Shown here: positions 8,009 to 15,773 of the stretch, piece by piece
Layout of the letters: each line of letters starts with the position of its first letter
Position numbering within the stretch: the stretch's first letter is position 1
NCBI RefSeq assembly: GCF_030147005.1
Contig: NZ_JASLAW010000243.1
Location: forward strand, 1-32,520
Length of the DNA stretch: 32,520 bases
Direction of reading: 5' to 3'
From: Pseudomonas sp.
GTDB lineage: Bacteria; Pseudomonadota; Gammaproteobacteria; Pseudomonadales; Pseudomonadaceae
Made by a program: the position numbers and the translations under genes
The notes under the pieces: generated by a model
Seen by the model: only the letters and a program-made list of their open reading frames with translations
Databases searched by the model: none
Told to the model about the DNA's origin: nothing

Positions 8009-8036
8009 CGAACATTTTTCATGTTTGCCCCACTCA
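8009..8036 (+). promoter_or_regulatory. Degenerate hrp-box-like promoter upstream of the 1065-aa gene
   Basis: CGAACA at 8009-8014 is followed after 15 bases by CCACTCA at 8030-8036. The HrpL (ECF sigma) hrp box is GGAACC-N15-17-CCACNNA. The downstream half matches fully, the upstream half at four of six positions, and the distance to the ATG (59 bases) is typical. The surrounding 7912-8094 spacer is clearly AT-richer than the flanking genes. The match is imperfect and could be chance. Confidence 0.3.
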
Positions 8037-8094
8037 TTAAGTACATTAAGGCTTCGGTTGCTTAGAAGCTTATTCACTGCGTCGAGGGTGGGTT

Positions 8095-11000
8095 ATGAAT
8101 ATTCCAAGTGCGTATGCGCTCCAAATGGCGGCGTCCTTCGGGTCGGGAGTTGATACGGGTGAACGATATGAACCCGGCGCTGGCTCAGTCGTCATTGATA
8201 ACAGCCGCCTTACGGCCCCGACAAGTAAAGAGCAGCCAACGAGCCGAGCCGAGGCCGATGCTGAAGTCGCCCGTTCATTTGCCGCCTTATTGCTCGACGC
8301 AGGCTATAGAACTTCCGCCACGCCACCCGATATGCAGGTTGCGCCGCACTCGACAGTAGGGCTTTGGTATGCCCAATTAGACGGTGCTTTTAAAAGCGAG
8401 GGCTTTCTGGCATGGGCTGAAAACCAAGGGCTTGATCTGCGCTGGCTGACGCTGATTCCCACTCGCGGGGAAATAAAAGGCTATGTAAACGGCCGGCCCA
8501 AAACCTTTTATCTGTCAGACGATTCAGGGTGGTCTGATGTTTCCCGCACGCTCCTGTCCCTGGGTAGGGTGTTCGCCCCCGAATACGGTCAAGCGGTGCG
8601 ATACCCAGGGAGCGCGCAGGGCGGCGTGTCGATGGACCTGGTCGCGCAATTTTACGGCGAGCCCGATCTGTATGACGCCGGGCGAGCCAGCGTTCGCCTC
8701 AAACAGTTTCAGGATAATCCCGGCTTCAATGTGGATGAGCATCACCTGTCGACCCGCTCCGACACCGCGCTGGCGGCGCATCGGCAAGCGCTGGGCGATG
8801 AAGCCAACCGGCACAGGCTGATCAGCGCATTGAACGCCCTGGTCGACGACGCTGATGGGCGTGTTGATCCGCAGAAGATCGTATCCATTGATCCTCGTTC
8901 CGCGCTGTTTGATCGTGAGCATCGCAACACGATGAGCGTCGCCCAAATGCTCAAACTTGAGGGTTATAAAGTACCTGTTAACAGTGCAGAGGCTCACGCC
9001 TTGGCCTCGGCGCTGTCCATTGACCTGGCGCACAGGGCGCCGGGCGCGCAGGCCGGTGGTGTACGGCCTATCGCGCGTGAACTGTCATCCACGTCGCTGC
9101 GCAAGATGGGAAAGTTTGTAAAGGCACAGACCCAGGCGCCCACCCCTTCAGAGACAGCGAGCGCGCCTGGGGCCAATAGCCTCTTGAGCCGGTTGATCAG
9201 CCATCTTCCAGGCCACTTGAGAAAGTCCATGGCTGATTACCCGTCCGGCGCCCTCGACCACCTTATACGCACCCCCGAGGCGCAGCGGCTGGGTAAGTTG
9301 ATTCAGAACGTACTCAAGGTCATCGATACGCCGACCAGTGCAATTGAAAGTCTGAGCGTTGCCTTGGTGCAGGAGCTCGATCCTGGCCTGGGCAAGTCGC
9401 GGTTCGACCTGGCGGGCTACAACCTTTATAGCGCCGATAACGTGGGCGCTTCTTCGGCTCAGATCGTCAAACGCTTTACCGCACATCTGGCCGGCAAGAT
9501 CGGCAACGAGGGCGCAGCCGTTGCCGCGTACCTTTTGCTCTCGGCGGCAGCCCCTGAGTTCCTGGTCAAAGACATCCCGCCCACGCTTGTATACGGCTCC
9601 CATGCCTGGGCGAGTTTTTGTATAGCGGTCTCGCGCATAGAGCAGCAAGTGCCTGGCGCGGCGGCAAACATGACGTTCAGCCAAGTGATGGATTACGGTA
9701 ATACGCCACCCGTTTCCGTTGAGGGTGAGGATCAACTGAACATCGCCCTGCACGATCCGATCATTGCGTGGGGTATCGCCAATCGCGTCATCGACGCCAG
9801 CCCGAGCCATGCCTATTCGGATGCTCAGGCCGAGCAGGCGCTAAAGGTATTTATCAAGCAGCAAAAAGAGCTTCACTGGGCCAGTAACGCCATGCGAACA
9901 CCACCGACGACGCGGCGGGAATTGGCGCTGGCAGAGTTGAAGCGGGTATTTCCCCAGATAGACCCGACGCTTGAGGTGATGCAGCAGGCCTCCCTGAAAC
10001 ATACTCCGCTGTCGTTGTTGGATATCTATATGACAGGGCCGATCCAACCGGACTTTTGGATATCCAAGGATGCGCAGCGTTTTCCTTATGAACGCATGAA
10101 GTCACGCCTGTCTGAGCTGACACCTGACATCAATAAAGTGTTTGCAGCGAAGTTTCAGGAGTACCGCAATGTTCAGGCAAGTGCCTGGGCTATCCAGTTC
10201 AAGTATCAGCTTTCACAGTTGCCTTTGGCGGACAGGGCGCTTATCAGCCAATCGGACGTCAGTTTCTTCGAGGTGTCTCGCGCCTATATCAAGAACGGGC
10301 TTTGCACCTCCGGGTTGTTCACGCCCAGGGAGTGCCTGCCTCCGGCGCCCACCGCGCAAGAACTTGAGGCGTTGAAGGGCAAGCACGGGTTGTTGATGAA
10401 AGTGGTAGCGCCTGATGGCAACGTCAGCGCCTACAGTTACTTTCCCGCTGAAGGCACGTTCGTCAAAGAAGACGGCTTTCCGAGCCGCCGGATCGAGCTG
10501 GATGACCGCTCCTATTTTGGCAAGGACAGCGAGGGTTATATTCCGGGCTTGCCGCATACCTACGCGCAGTATGGCGTCACTGTGAAAAAACCTGATCTGC
10601 CCGCGCCGCACGGGGAAAAACCGGGTGACTACTTCTCTGATCACTATGGCGCCCTCGCACAAACGGCAGCAGGCTATTTCACCGAGGATTACAGCGCTCT
10701 GCAGAGTGAAGCGGCGGGCGTGACCGATATTGAAAAAGGACGTGCTTACGACCAAAAACTAAAGAGTTTCTTCCTGAACCTCGTGCCTTTTTACGACGGT
10801 GTTCAAGACGCGATCAAAGGTGATGTAGGCGGGGCGTTATTAAATATCGGGTTCGATATGCTCGGTTTTTTAATCCCGGGGGCGAATGCCGCGCGCAACG
10901 CTGCCAGGGCCGGTAAAAGTGTATTGACTGTTATTAAGAACGGAGTTGTGGCGGGTATTGGTGCGTCCGTGGGTTACACCGATTCAGTCGATATTGCAAA

Positions 11001-11292
11001 AAACTTAAATAAAGCTGCGCGCGCTGGTTACAAAGATGTGACGTATTTGGCCGAGCATGGCCATGGTGTGTTGTCTCGTTTGAGAGGTCACTATGGAAGT
11101 TATGACGTTAATAAAATTTATCGGGAGGGCGATGTTGTAAAAGGCTTTTTTCACGCAGCTGACGATAATGTATGGCAACCCACGGTAGCCATTTTCAAGA
11201 AGGGTGCCTGGTATGCCTATAACGTTGTCACTAAAACGACATTCGGTGTTCAGCTGGCGCAGTTTGGCGCTGTCAATTCATTACACGCCTGA
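8095..11292 (+). CDS. Large protein of unknown function, toxin/effector-like
   Basis: The 1065-aa product is not one I recognise. It starts at ATG 8095 after GAGGGTGG. There is no Sec signal. The first 12 residues contain no acidic residue, Ile3 and Pro4 occupy the positions favoured in Pseudomonas type III substrates, and the first 35 residues are rich in Ser, Ala and Gly. Most of the chain is mixed alpha-helical. Near residues 900-965 there is a segment FLNLVPFYDGVQDAIKGDVG followed by a long hydrophobic and Gly/Ala-rich stretch (GFDMLGFLIPGANAARNAAR … GVVAGIGASVGY). It resembles the 'VPFYDGI.D...GD...A' plus membrane-segment region I associate with large dermonecrotic-toxin-like Pseudomonas proteins. 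A compact tail of about 75 residues with YREGDVVKGFF and WYAYN follows. AT-richer patches near both ends suggest horizontal origin. Alternatives are an insecticidal-type toxin or an orphan surface or contact-dependent protein. Confidence 0.6.
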   Translation: MNIPSAYALQMAASFGSGVDTGERYEPGAGSVVIDNSRLTAPTSKEQPTSRAEADAEVARSFAALLLDAGYRTSATPPDMQVAPHSTVGLWYAQLDGAFKSEGFLAWAENQGLDLRWLTLIPTRGEIKGYVNGRPKTFYLSDDSGWSDVSRTLLSLGRVFAPEYGQAVRYPGSAQGGVSMDLVAQFYGEPDLYDAGRASVRLKQFQDNPGFNVDEHHLSTRSDTALAAHRQALGDEANRHRLISALNALVDDADGRVDPQKIVSIDPRSALFDREHRNTMSVAQMLKLEGYKVPVNSAEAHALASALSIDLAHRAPGAQAGGVRPIARELSSTSLRKMGKFVKAQTQAPTPSETASAPGANSLLSRLISHLPGHLRKSMADYPSGALDHLIRTPEAQRLGKLIQNVLKVIDTPTSAIESLSVALVQELDPGLGKSRFDLAGYNLYSADNVGASSAQIVKRFTAHLAGKIGNEGAAVAAYLLLSAAAPEFLVKDIPPTLVYGSHAWASFCIAVSRIEQQVPGAAANMTFSQVMDYGNTPPVSVEGEDQLNIALHDPIIAWGIANRVIDASPSHAYSDAQAEQALKVFIKQQKELHWASNAMRTPPTTRRELALAELKRVFPQIDPTLEVMQQASLKHTPLSLLDIYMTGPIQPDFWISKDAQRFPYERMKSRLSELTPDINKVFAAKFQEYRNVQASAWAIQFKYQLSQLPLADRALISQSDVSFFEVSRAYIKNGLCTSGLFTPRECLPPAPTAQELEALKGKHGLLMKVVAPDGNVSAYSYFPAEGTFVKEDGFPSRRIELDDRSYFGKDSEGYIPGLPHTYAQYGVTVKKPDLPAPHGEKPGDYFSDHYGALAQTAAGYFTEDYSALQSEAAGVTDIEKGRAYDQKLKSFFLNLVPFYDGVQDAIKGDVGGALLNIGFDMLGFLIPGANAARNAARAGKSVLTVIKNGVVAGIGASVGYTDSVDIAKNLNKAARAGYKDVTYLAEHGHGVLSRLRGHYGSYDVNKIYREGDVVKGFFHAADDNVWQPTVAIFKKGAWYAYNVVTKTTFGVQLAQFGAVNSLHA

Positions 11293-11383
11293 TGCAAGAG
11301 TGTTTTCAGGACGAGTGTTTTTCAATGGTTAATGTTCATTCGGCAGGTAATGCGAGTGGTTTATATCAATTCAAATAAGGTGA

Positions 11384-12454
11384 ATGGCGATGAAACGTTC
11401 CACAACAATAACAATGGCATTACCTCCTGTCCGCACTTCGATTGCAGTCATAGGGCTTGGCGCTCGAAAAAAAGCCTATCGAACCACCCGGTGCTCCAGA
11501 GTAGGTGATGTGATTGGCGGCCTCCTGAGGGGCGGTTCCAGAGAGAGTTTGCCAAGCCCGACACGGGTTGAAGCACCCAGCATTGGAGGCACCACGCGCA
11601 GCAGCGTGGAGGCAGGCCACCCGACGTTCGATCAAGGGTTCGTGGACGCCAGAGTGAGCGGCTTCGACGGCCCCGGCCACGCCAGTGGCACCTGGCAGCC
11701 GGGGGACGCGCGCCCCGCAAACGCCGGGCAACCCCCCGAAATGGCCGCATATGCAGAAAAACAGCGTAAGGCCTGGCAAGCCGCCAGGGATGCGCAAATC
11801 CGTGACCAATTATTCGGAGAGCCCAGTCCCGGCCGCGTCAATGGACAAGATGCCGGACCTTTTTCTGCGCAGGCCCTTGAGGAAAATGCCAGGAAAGCGG
11901 TCAAGGCAAAGGAGACAGCCCTTCCGCCGACCAATAGAACCCTGCTCAAGACCGCGGCGATCACGGCGGCGATCAACGTACCGTTAACGGCGATCGGCGT
12001 GATCGCCTCCGGGAATGTCAACGAAGCGCTCAAGCCACTTATCAATCCGGCGTCTGCGCCGGTGACGCAAGAAAGCATCGAAGAAGGGCGGCTCGTCGAC
12101 TATGCCCAAAACAACGTTTTTCTGCTGGTCAACACCCTGTCGAGACTGCGCGAGGAGCAGCTTGTCAGGCCCGACCTGGCATGGGTGATGCAAACAAGGG
12201 ATGAACGCCTGGACTCGCTTGAGGCCATGGTCGGCTATGTGGAACGGGAGCTGGGCAAAGACGCCAAGGCTCTGGGCATTGACTTTCAACCGGCGTCCAC
12301 GGGGCCTGAAAAAGACGACGTCAAGGCACGTGTAATTGACCTGGAAAGCCGGATGGCAGCTCTTACTGCTTTGCTGGGGGTGATCAACGTCACGCCTGTT
12401 CCTGAGGCCAACGCACCAACTCTGCACGTCGAGAACTTATCGGGCGGCCAGTAG
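11384..12454 (+). CDS. Hypothetical protein, likely partner of the upstream large gene
   Basis: This 356-aa product is not recognised. Two in-frame ATGs (11384 and 11390) share one AAGG site; the second has the better spacing and would give 354 aa. The first 41 residues contain no acidic residue and are rich in Arg, Thr and Ser. Residues about 45-120 are Gly/Pro/Ser-rich and probably disordered. A charged helical stretch follows (YAEKQRKAWQAARDAQIRDQ), then one hydrophobic helix (LLKTAAITAAINVPLTAIGVIASG, about 187-210). The C-terminal half looks like coiled coil (VIDLESRMAALTALLG). It lies 91 bases after the 1065-aa gene on the same strand and before a terminator, so the two probably form one unit. 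It might be a second effector, a translocation accessory or a chaperone-like partner; the size argues against a classical small chaperone. Confidence 0.6.
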   Translation: MAMKRSTTITMALPPVRTSIAVIGLGARKKAYRTTRCSRVGDVIGGLLRGGSRESLPSPTRVEAPSIGGTTRSSVEAGHPTFDQGFVDARVSGFDGPGHASGTWQPGDARPANAGQPPEMAAYAEKQRKAWQAARDAQIRDQLFGEPSPGRVNGQDAGPFSAQALEENARKAVKAKETALPPTNRTLLKTAAITAAINVPLTAIGVIASGNVNEALKPLINPASAPVTQESIEEGRLVDYAQNNVFLLVNTLSRLREEQLVRPDLAWVMQTRDERLDSLEAMVGYVERELGKDAKALGIDFQPASTGPEKDDVKARVIDLESRMAALTALLGVINVTPVPEANAPTLHVENLSGGQ

Positions 12455-12490
12455 CCTCAAATGGCCGGCGCCGTGTCAACTCGCCCCCTG

Positions 12491-12518
12491 CGCCCGTCGT
12501 ATGCGCCGACGGGCGTTT
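12491..12518 (+). terminator. Rho-independent terminator after the accessory pair
   Basis: CGCCCGTCG (12491-12499) pairs perfectly with CGACGGGCG (12507-12515) across a seven-base loop, followed by TTT. It lies 36 bases past the stop of the 356-aa gene and upstream of mpl, so it would insulate the two. The T run is short. Confidence 0.6.
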
Positions 12519-12588
12519 CGCGCTCAGCTAAAGCGTGCGAACTTTCCCACCCTACGCTAACCTGCCTCGATGTTTTACGAGGTCAACT

Positions 12589-13938
12589 ATGCACATTCAT
12601 ATTCTGGGTATCTGCGGCACGTTCATGGGTTCGATGGCGGTTCTGGCCAAAGAGCTGGGCCATCATGTAACGGGCTCCGATGCCAATGTTTATCCGCCCA
12701 TGAGCACGCAGCTACAGGCGCAAGGTATTGAACTGACCCAAGGTTACGATCCCTCACAATTCGACCCGGTGCCGGATCTGGTGGTCATTGGCAACGCGAT
12801 GTCCCGTGGCAACCCAGCGGTCGAATACGTGCTGAACAAAGGTTTGCCTTACGTATCAGGCCCCCAGTGGCTGGCTGACCACGTGCTGCAAGGTCGCTGG
12901 GTGCTCGCGGTTGCCGGCACCCACGGCAAGACCACCACCAGCAGCATGCTCGCTTGGGTGCTGGAGCACGCAGGCATGGCCCCCGGCTTTTTGATCGGCG
13001 GCGTGCCGCAGAACTTCTCGGTGTCGGCCCGCTTGGGCGATACGCCGTTTTTCGTGATTGAGGCCGATGAGTACGACAGCGCCTTTTTCGACAAGCGCTC
13101 CAAGTTCGTACACTACCGCCCGCGCACGGCGATCCTGAACAATCTGGAGTTCGATCATGCCGACATTTTCCCTGATCTTCCGGCCATCGAGCGGCAATTC
13201 CATCACTTGGTGCGCACCATCCCAAGCGAGGGCCTGGTGATCCATCCGACCACCGAACCGGCGTTGCAGCGTGTGATCGACATGGGCTGCTGGACCCCGG
13301 TGCAAACCACCGGCGCAGGCGGGCAGTGGCAGGTCAAGTTGCTCAGCGAAGACGGTTCCCGATTTGAAGTGCTGTTCGAAGGCGAAGCCCAAGGCATCGT
13401 CGATTGGGACATGACCGGCCAGCATAACGTCGCCAATGCTTTGGTGACCCTGGCGGCTGCGCGACATGTGGGCGTGACGCCTGCCATGGGCGTCGCCGCA
13501 CTGAGCGCGTTCAAGAGCGTGAAGCGGCGGATGGAAAAGGTTGCCGACGTGAATGGGATTACCATCTACGACGACTTTGCCCACCACCCCACGGCGATTG
13601 CCACCACGTTGGATGGCCTGCGCAAGCGCGTCGGTGCTGCGCAGATCATTGCGATCGTCGAGCCGCGCTCTAACTCCATGAAGCTGGGCGCGCACCGCGA
13701 CGGCCTGCCCGAAAGCGTCAATGACGCCGACCAGGCGGTCTGGTACGCGCCCGCCAACCTCGGCTGGGACCTGCCGGCCATCGCCGCACTGTGCACCGTG
13801 CCGTCGAAGGTATGTGACTCTCTGGAGGGCATCATCGAGCACGTCAAACACCTGGCCAAGCCCGGCACCCACGTGGTGATCATGAGCAACGGCGGCTTCG
13901 GCGGCCTGCATGGCAAGCTGGCCGAGGCGCTCAAGTGA
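12589..13938 (+). CDS. mpl: UDP-N-acetylmuramate:L-alanyl-gamma-D-glutamyl-meso-diaminopimelate ligase
   Basis: This Mur-ligase family enzyme of peptidoglycan recycling joins recovered tripeptide to UDP-MurNAc in the cytoplasm, using ATP. At 449 aa it has the normal length. Visible motifs are the N-terminal MHIHILGICGTFMGSMA nucleotide fold, the ATP loop GTHGKTTTSSM, the IEADEYDSAFFDKRSKFVHY region, central NVANALVTLAAARHVGV, and C-terminal YDDFAHHPTA and EPRSNSMKLG. I chose the ATG at 12589 because homology begins there; the open frame upstream to 12535 encodes an unrelated leader. A short AGGT site precedes the start. It overlaps ubiX by four bases (GTGA), so the two are coupled. Confidence 0.96.
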   Translation: MHIHILGICGTFMGSMAVLAKELGHHVTGSDANVYPPMSTQLQAQGIELTQGYDPSQFDPVPDLVVIGNAMSRGNPAVEYVLNKGLPYVSGPQWLADHVLQGRWVLAVAGTHGKTTTSSMLAWVLEHAGMAPGFLIGGVPQNFSVSARLGDTPFFVIEADEYDSAFFDKRSKFVHYRPRTAILNNLEFDHADIFPDLPAIERQFHHLVRTIPSEGLVIHPTTEPALQRVIDMGCWTPVQTTGAGGQWQVKLLSEDGSRFEVLFEGEAQGIVDWDMTGQHNVANALVTLAAARHVGVTPAMGVAALSAFKSVKRRMEKVADVNGITIYDDFAHHPTAIATTLDGLRKRVGAAQIIAIVEPRSNSMKLGAHRDGLPESVNDADQAVWYAPANLGWDLPAIAALCTVPSKVCDSLEGIIEHVKHLAKPGTHVVIMSNGGFGGLHGKLAEALK

Positions 13939-14564
13939 GCGGCCCGGAACGCGTCACCCTGGCGATGACCGGCGCGTCCGGTGCGCCGTATGGCCTGCGC
14001 CTGCTTGATTGCCTGGTGCGTGAAGACCGTGAGGTGCATTTCCTGATCTCCAAGGCGGCGCAGTTGGTCATGGCGACTGAAACCGATGTCGCATTGCCGG
14101 CCAAGGTGCAGATGATGCAAGCCTTCCTCACCGAATACACCGGTGCGGCGGCGGGGCAGATCAAGGTTTACGGCAAAGAGGATTGGATGTCGCCGGTGGC
14201 TTCAGGCTCCGGTGCGCCGGCGGCGATGGTGGTGGTGCCTTGCTCCACCGGCACCCTGTCGGCGATTGCCACCGGGGCTTGCAATAACTTGATCGAGCGG
14301 GCGGCGGACGTCACCTTGAAGGAGCGTCGCCAGTTGATTCTGGTGCCACGCGAAGCGCCTTATTCCAGCATTCATCTGGAACATATGCTCAAGTTGTCGA
14401 ACCTGGGTGTCACCATCTTGCCGGCATCGCCTGGTTTTTATCATCAGCCGCAGACCATCGATGACCTGGTGGACTTTGTGGTGGCGCGCATTCTCAATCT
14501 GCTGAATATCCCGCAGGACATGCTGCCGCGTTGGGGCGAGCATCATTTGAGTGGCGATGAATAA
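13935..14564 (+). CDS. ubiX: Flavin prenyltransferase UbiX
   Basis: UbiX attaches a dimethylallyl group to reduced FMN, making the prenylated flavin needed by the UbiD decarboxylase of ubiquinone synthesis. The 209-aa product begins at a GTG that overlaps the mpl stop. Family motifs are MTGASGAPYGLRLL at the N-terminus, VVVPCSTGTLSAIATG, the ERRQLILVPREAPYSSIHLEHM block and ILPASPGFYHQPQTIDDLVDF. The mpl-ubiX pairing is the same as I recall in P. aeruginosa. The last few codons overlap the start of the small lipoprotein gene. Confidence 0.96.
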   Translation: MSGPERVTLAMTGASGAPYGLRLLDCLVREDREVHFLISKAAQLVMATETDVALPAKVQMMQAFLTEYTGAAAGQIKVYGKEDWMSPVASGSGAPAAMVVVPCSTGTLSAIATGACNNLIERAADVTLKERRQLILVPREAPYSSIHLEHMLKLSNLGVTILPASPGFYHQPQTIDDLVDFVVARILNLLNIPQDMLPRWGEHHLSGDE

Positions 14565-14841
14565 GGCGCTGTTGATCGTGCTGGCGCTGCAGCTGACGGG
14601 CTGCGCCACCGCTCGCACGCTGGATGCGGCGCAACCGGGCGCGCCGGTGGTGTATGCAGGTACGCGGCTGGATATGTACGCGATTAACGGAGGCTGCTGT
14701 GCCAGGGACAGGTTTGGCGCCGAGGCCCCGACCTACCCCCATGTCGACCTGCCCGCCAGCGCACTGCTCGACACTTTGCTGTTGCCGTTGTCGGTGTTGA
14801 CCGTGCTGGGCGTGGGCTTTAACGCCACGGGTGGCCTGTAG
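14557..14841 (+). CDS. Small YceK/YidQ-family lipoprotein
   Basis: This is a short lipoprotein of 94 aa. It has a hydrophobic signal (MNKALLIVLALQLTGC) ending in the lipobox LTGC, so it should be lipidated at Cys16. The mature part contains TRLDMYAIN, a Cys pair, YPHVDLPASALLDTLLLPLSVL and a Gly-rich end, the pattern of the YceK/YidQ (DUF1375) family of unknown function. I preferred ATG 14557 over GTG 14551 because the signal then starts normally. It overlaps the ubiX end by eight bases and is probably cotranscribed with mpl-ubiX. Confidence 0.8.
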   Translation: MNKALLIVLALQLTGCATARTLDAAQPGAPVVYAGTRLDMYAINGGCCARDRFGAEAPTYPHVDLPASALLDTLLLPLSVLTVLGVGFNATGGL

Positions 14842-14908
14842 CGCGATTGTGCCTGTGCGAGCCCCATCGTGGCATAGGTCTCTACAGAACGCCGGGAGCT
14901 GAACACCT

Positions 14909-15083
14909 GTGGTGAGGGCGCTTGCTCCGTGGCGGCGGGGCAGCCTACCCGGATGGTGGTTTGGTGCGAGTACATATCCGTTGCTTGGGTAACGGCCGCT
15001 AAGGGTTCCGCTTTTTACAGCGGCTCACTTTTGAAAAGCGCAAAAGTAAGCAAATGTAGGAACAGGCTTGCCTGCGAAGGCGG
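14909..15083. repeat. Intergenic cluster of degenerate REP and palindromic repeats
   Basis: The gap 14842-15102 holds no gene. GTGGTGAGGGCGCTTGCTCC at 14909-14928 is a degenerate REP arm. CCGCT/AGCGG at 15008-15023 and ACTTTTG/CAAAAGT at 15027-15047 are adjacent hairpins of a type repeated in many Pseudomonas intergenic regions. TGTAGGAACAGGCTTGCCTGCGAAGG starting at 15055 is a second REP arm. The cluster lies between convergent genes, a common place for such elements, and the hairpins might help end transcription from either side. Confidence 0.6.
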
Positions 15084-15102
15084 CCCGGCAGCCGCCCAGC
15101 CA

Positions 15103-15744
15103 TCACTTGCCTAGCTTGCGCAGCTCATCCGACTCCACCACCCGCACGCCATTCTGTTCTTCCAGCGCCAGGCGCCACATGGCTCGGGCCAGTTCGCACA
15201 CTTCGATACCGTGGTACTTACCCGGAATCAGACGGGACAGCGGGCCGGCCAACTGTTCGGCGAGGCGTGGTTCCAGTCTTTCGCCCAACAGCAGCGATGG
15301 CCGCACGATGGTCAGTTGCGGCCAATCCTGGGCTTTCAACGCCAGTTCCATTTCCCCTTTGACCCGGTTGTAGAACACCGAGGATTTCGGGTCGGCGCCA
15401 ATCGCACTGATCGCGATCAGGTGCCGCGCGCCCATTTCCCGTGCGCGTTTGGCGAAGGCCACTACCAGGTCCAGGTCGACCGCACGGAACGCCGCTTCGG
15501 AGCCGGCCTTTTTGATCGTGGTGCCCAGGCAGCAGAAAGCGATATCCACTTGGCCACTCAGTTGGGGCAGGAACACTGCCGGGTCGCCCACCGGGTTGTC
15601 CAGGCGTGGGTGTTCGGCAAGTGGTTTGCGGCTGGGTGCCAGCACGCGGGTTACGGTGGGTTCGTTGAGCAGGCGGTCCAGCAGATGTTCGCCGGTAAGG
15701 CCGGAAGCGCCGGCCAGCAGGATATGCTGCGGTGTCAGGTACAT
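15103..15744 (-). CDS. NAD(P)-binding Rossmann-fold oxidoreductase (HTATIP2/NmrA-like)
   Basis: This is a cytoplasmic short-chain-dehydrogenase-like protein of 213 aa with unknown substrate. The N-terminal ILLAGASGLTGEHLLDRLL is a GxxGxxG dinucleotide-binding motif. FCCLGTTIKKAGSEAAFRAVDLD and the LIAISAIGADPKSSVFYNRVKGEME segment, with its Tyr-x-x-x-Lys-like spacing, match atypical SDR proteins of the YbjT/TIP30 group. RPSLLLGERLEPR near the C-terminus is also typical. ATG 15744 is chosen because AGGGGGAA precedes it; the frame opens slightly earlier at 15765. It is 29 bases after the MORN gene stop on the opposite side of reading order, so it is probably its downstream operon partner. Confidence 0.8.
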   Translation of the reverse strand: MYLTPQHILLAGASGLTGEHLLDRLLNEPTVTRVLAPSRKPLAEHPRLDNPVGDPAVFLPQLSGQVDIAFCCLGTTIKKAGSEAAFRAVDLDLVVAFAKRAREMGARHLIAISAIGADPKSSVFYNRVKGEMELALKAQDWPQLTIVRPSLLLGERLEPRLAEQLAGPLSRLIPGKYHGIEVCELARAMWRLALEEQNGVRVVESDELRKLGK

Positions 15745-15773
15745 GGTGTTTCCCCCTTGTTGCACGTTACAGC

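Noticed and set aside
11298..11324. Direct repeat GAGTGTTTTCA between the two accessory genes
   Set aside because: Two near-identical 11-12 base copies are seen, but AT-rich spacer sequence makes chance likely and nothing ties them to function.
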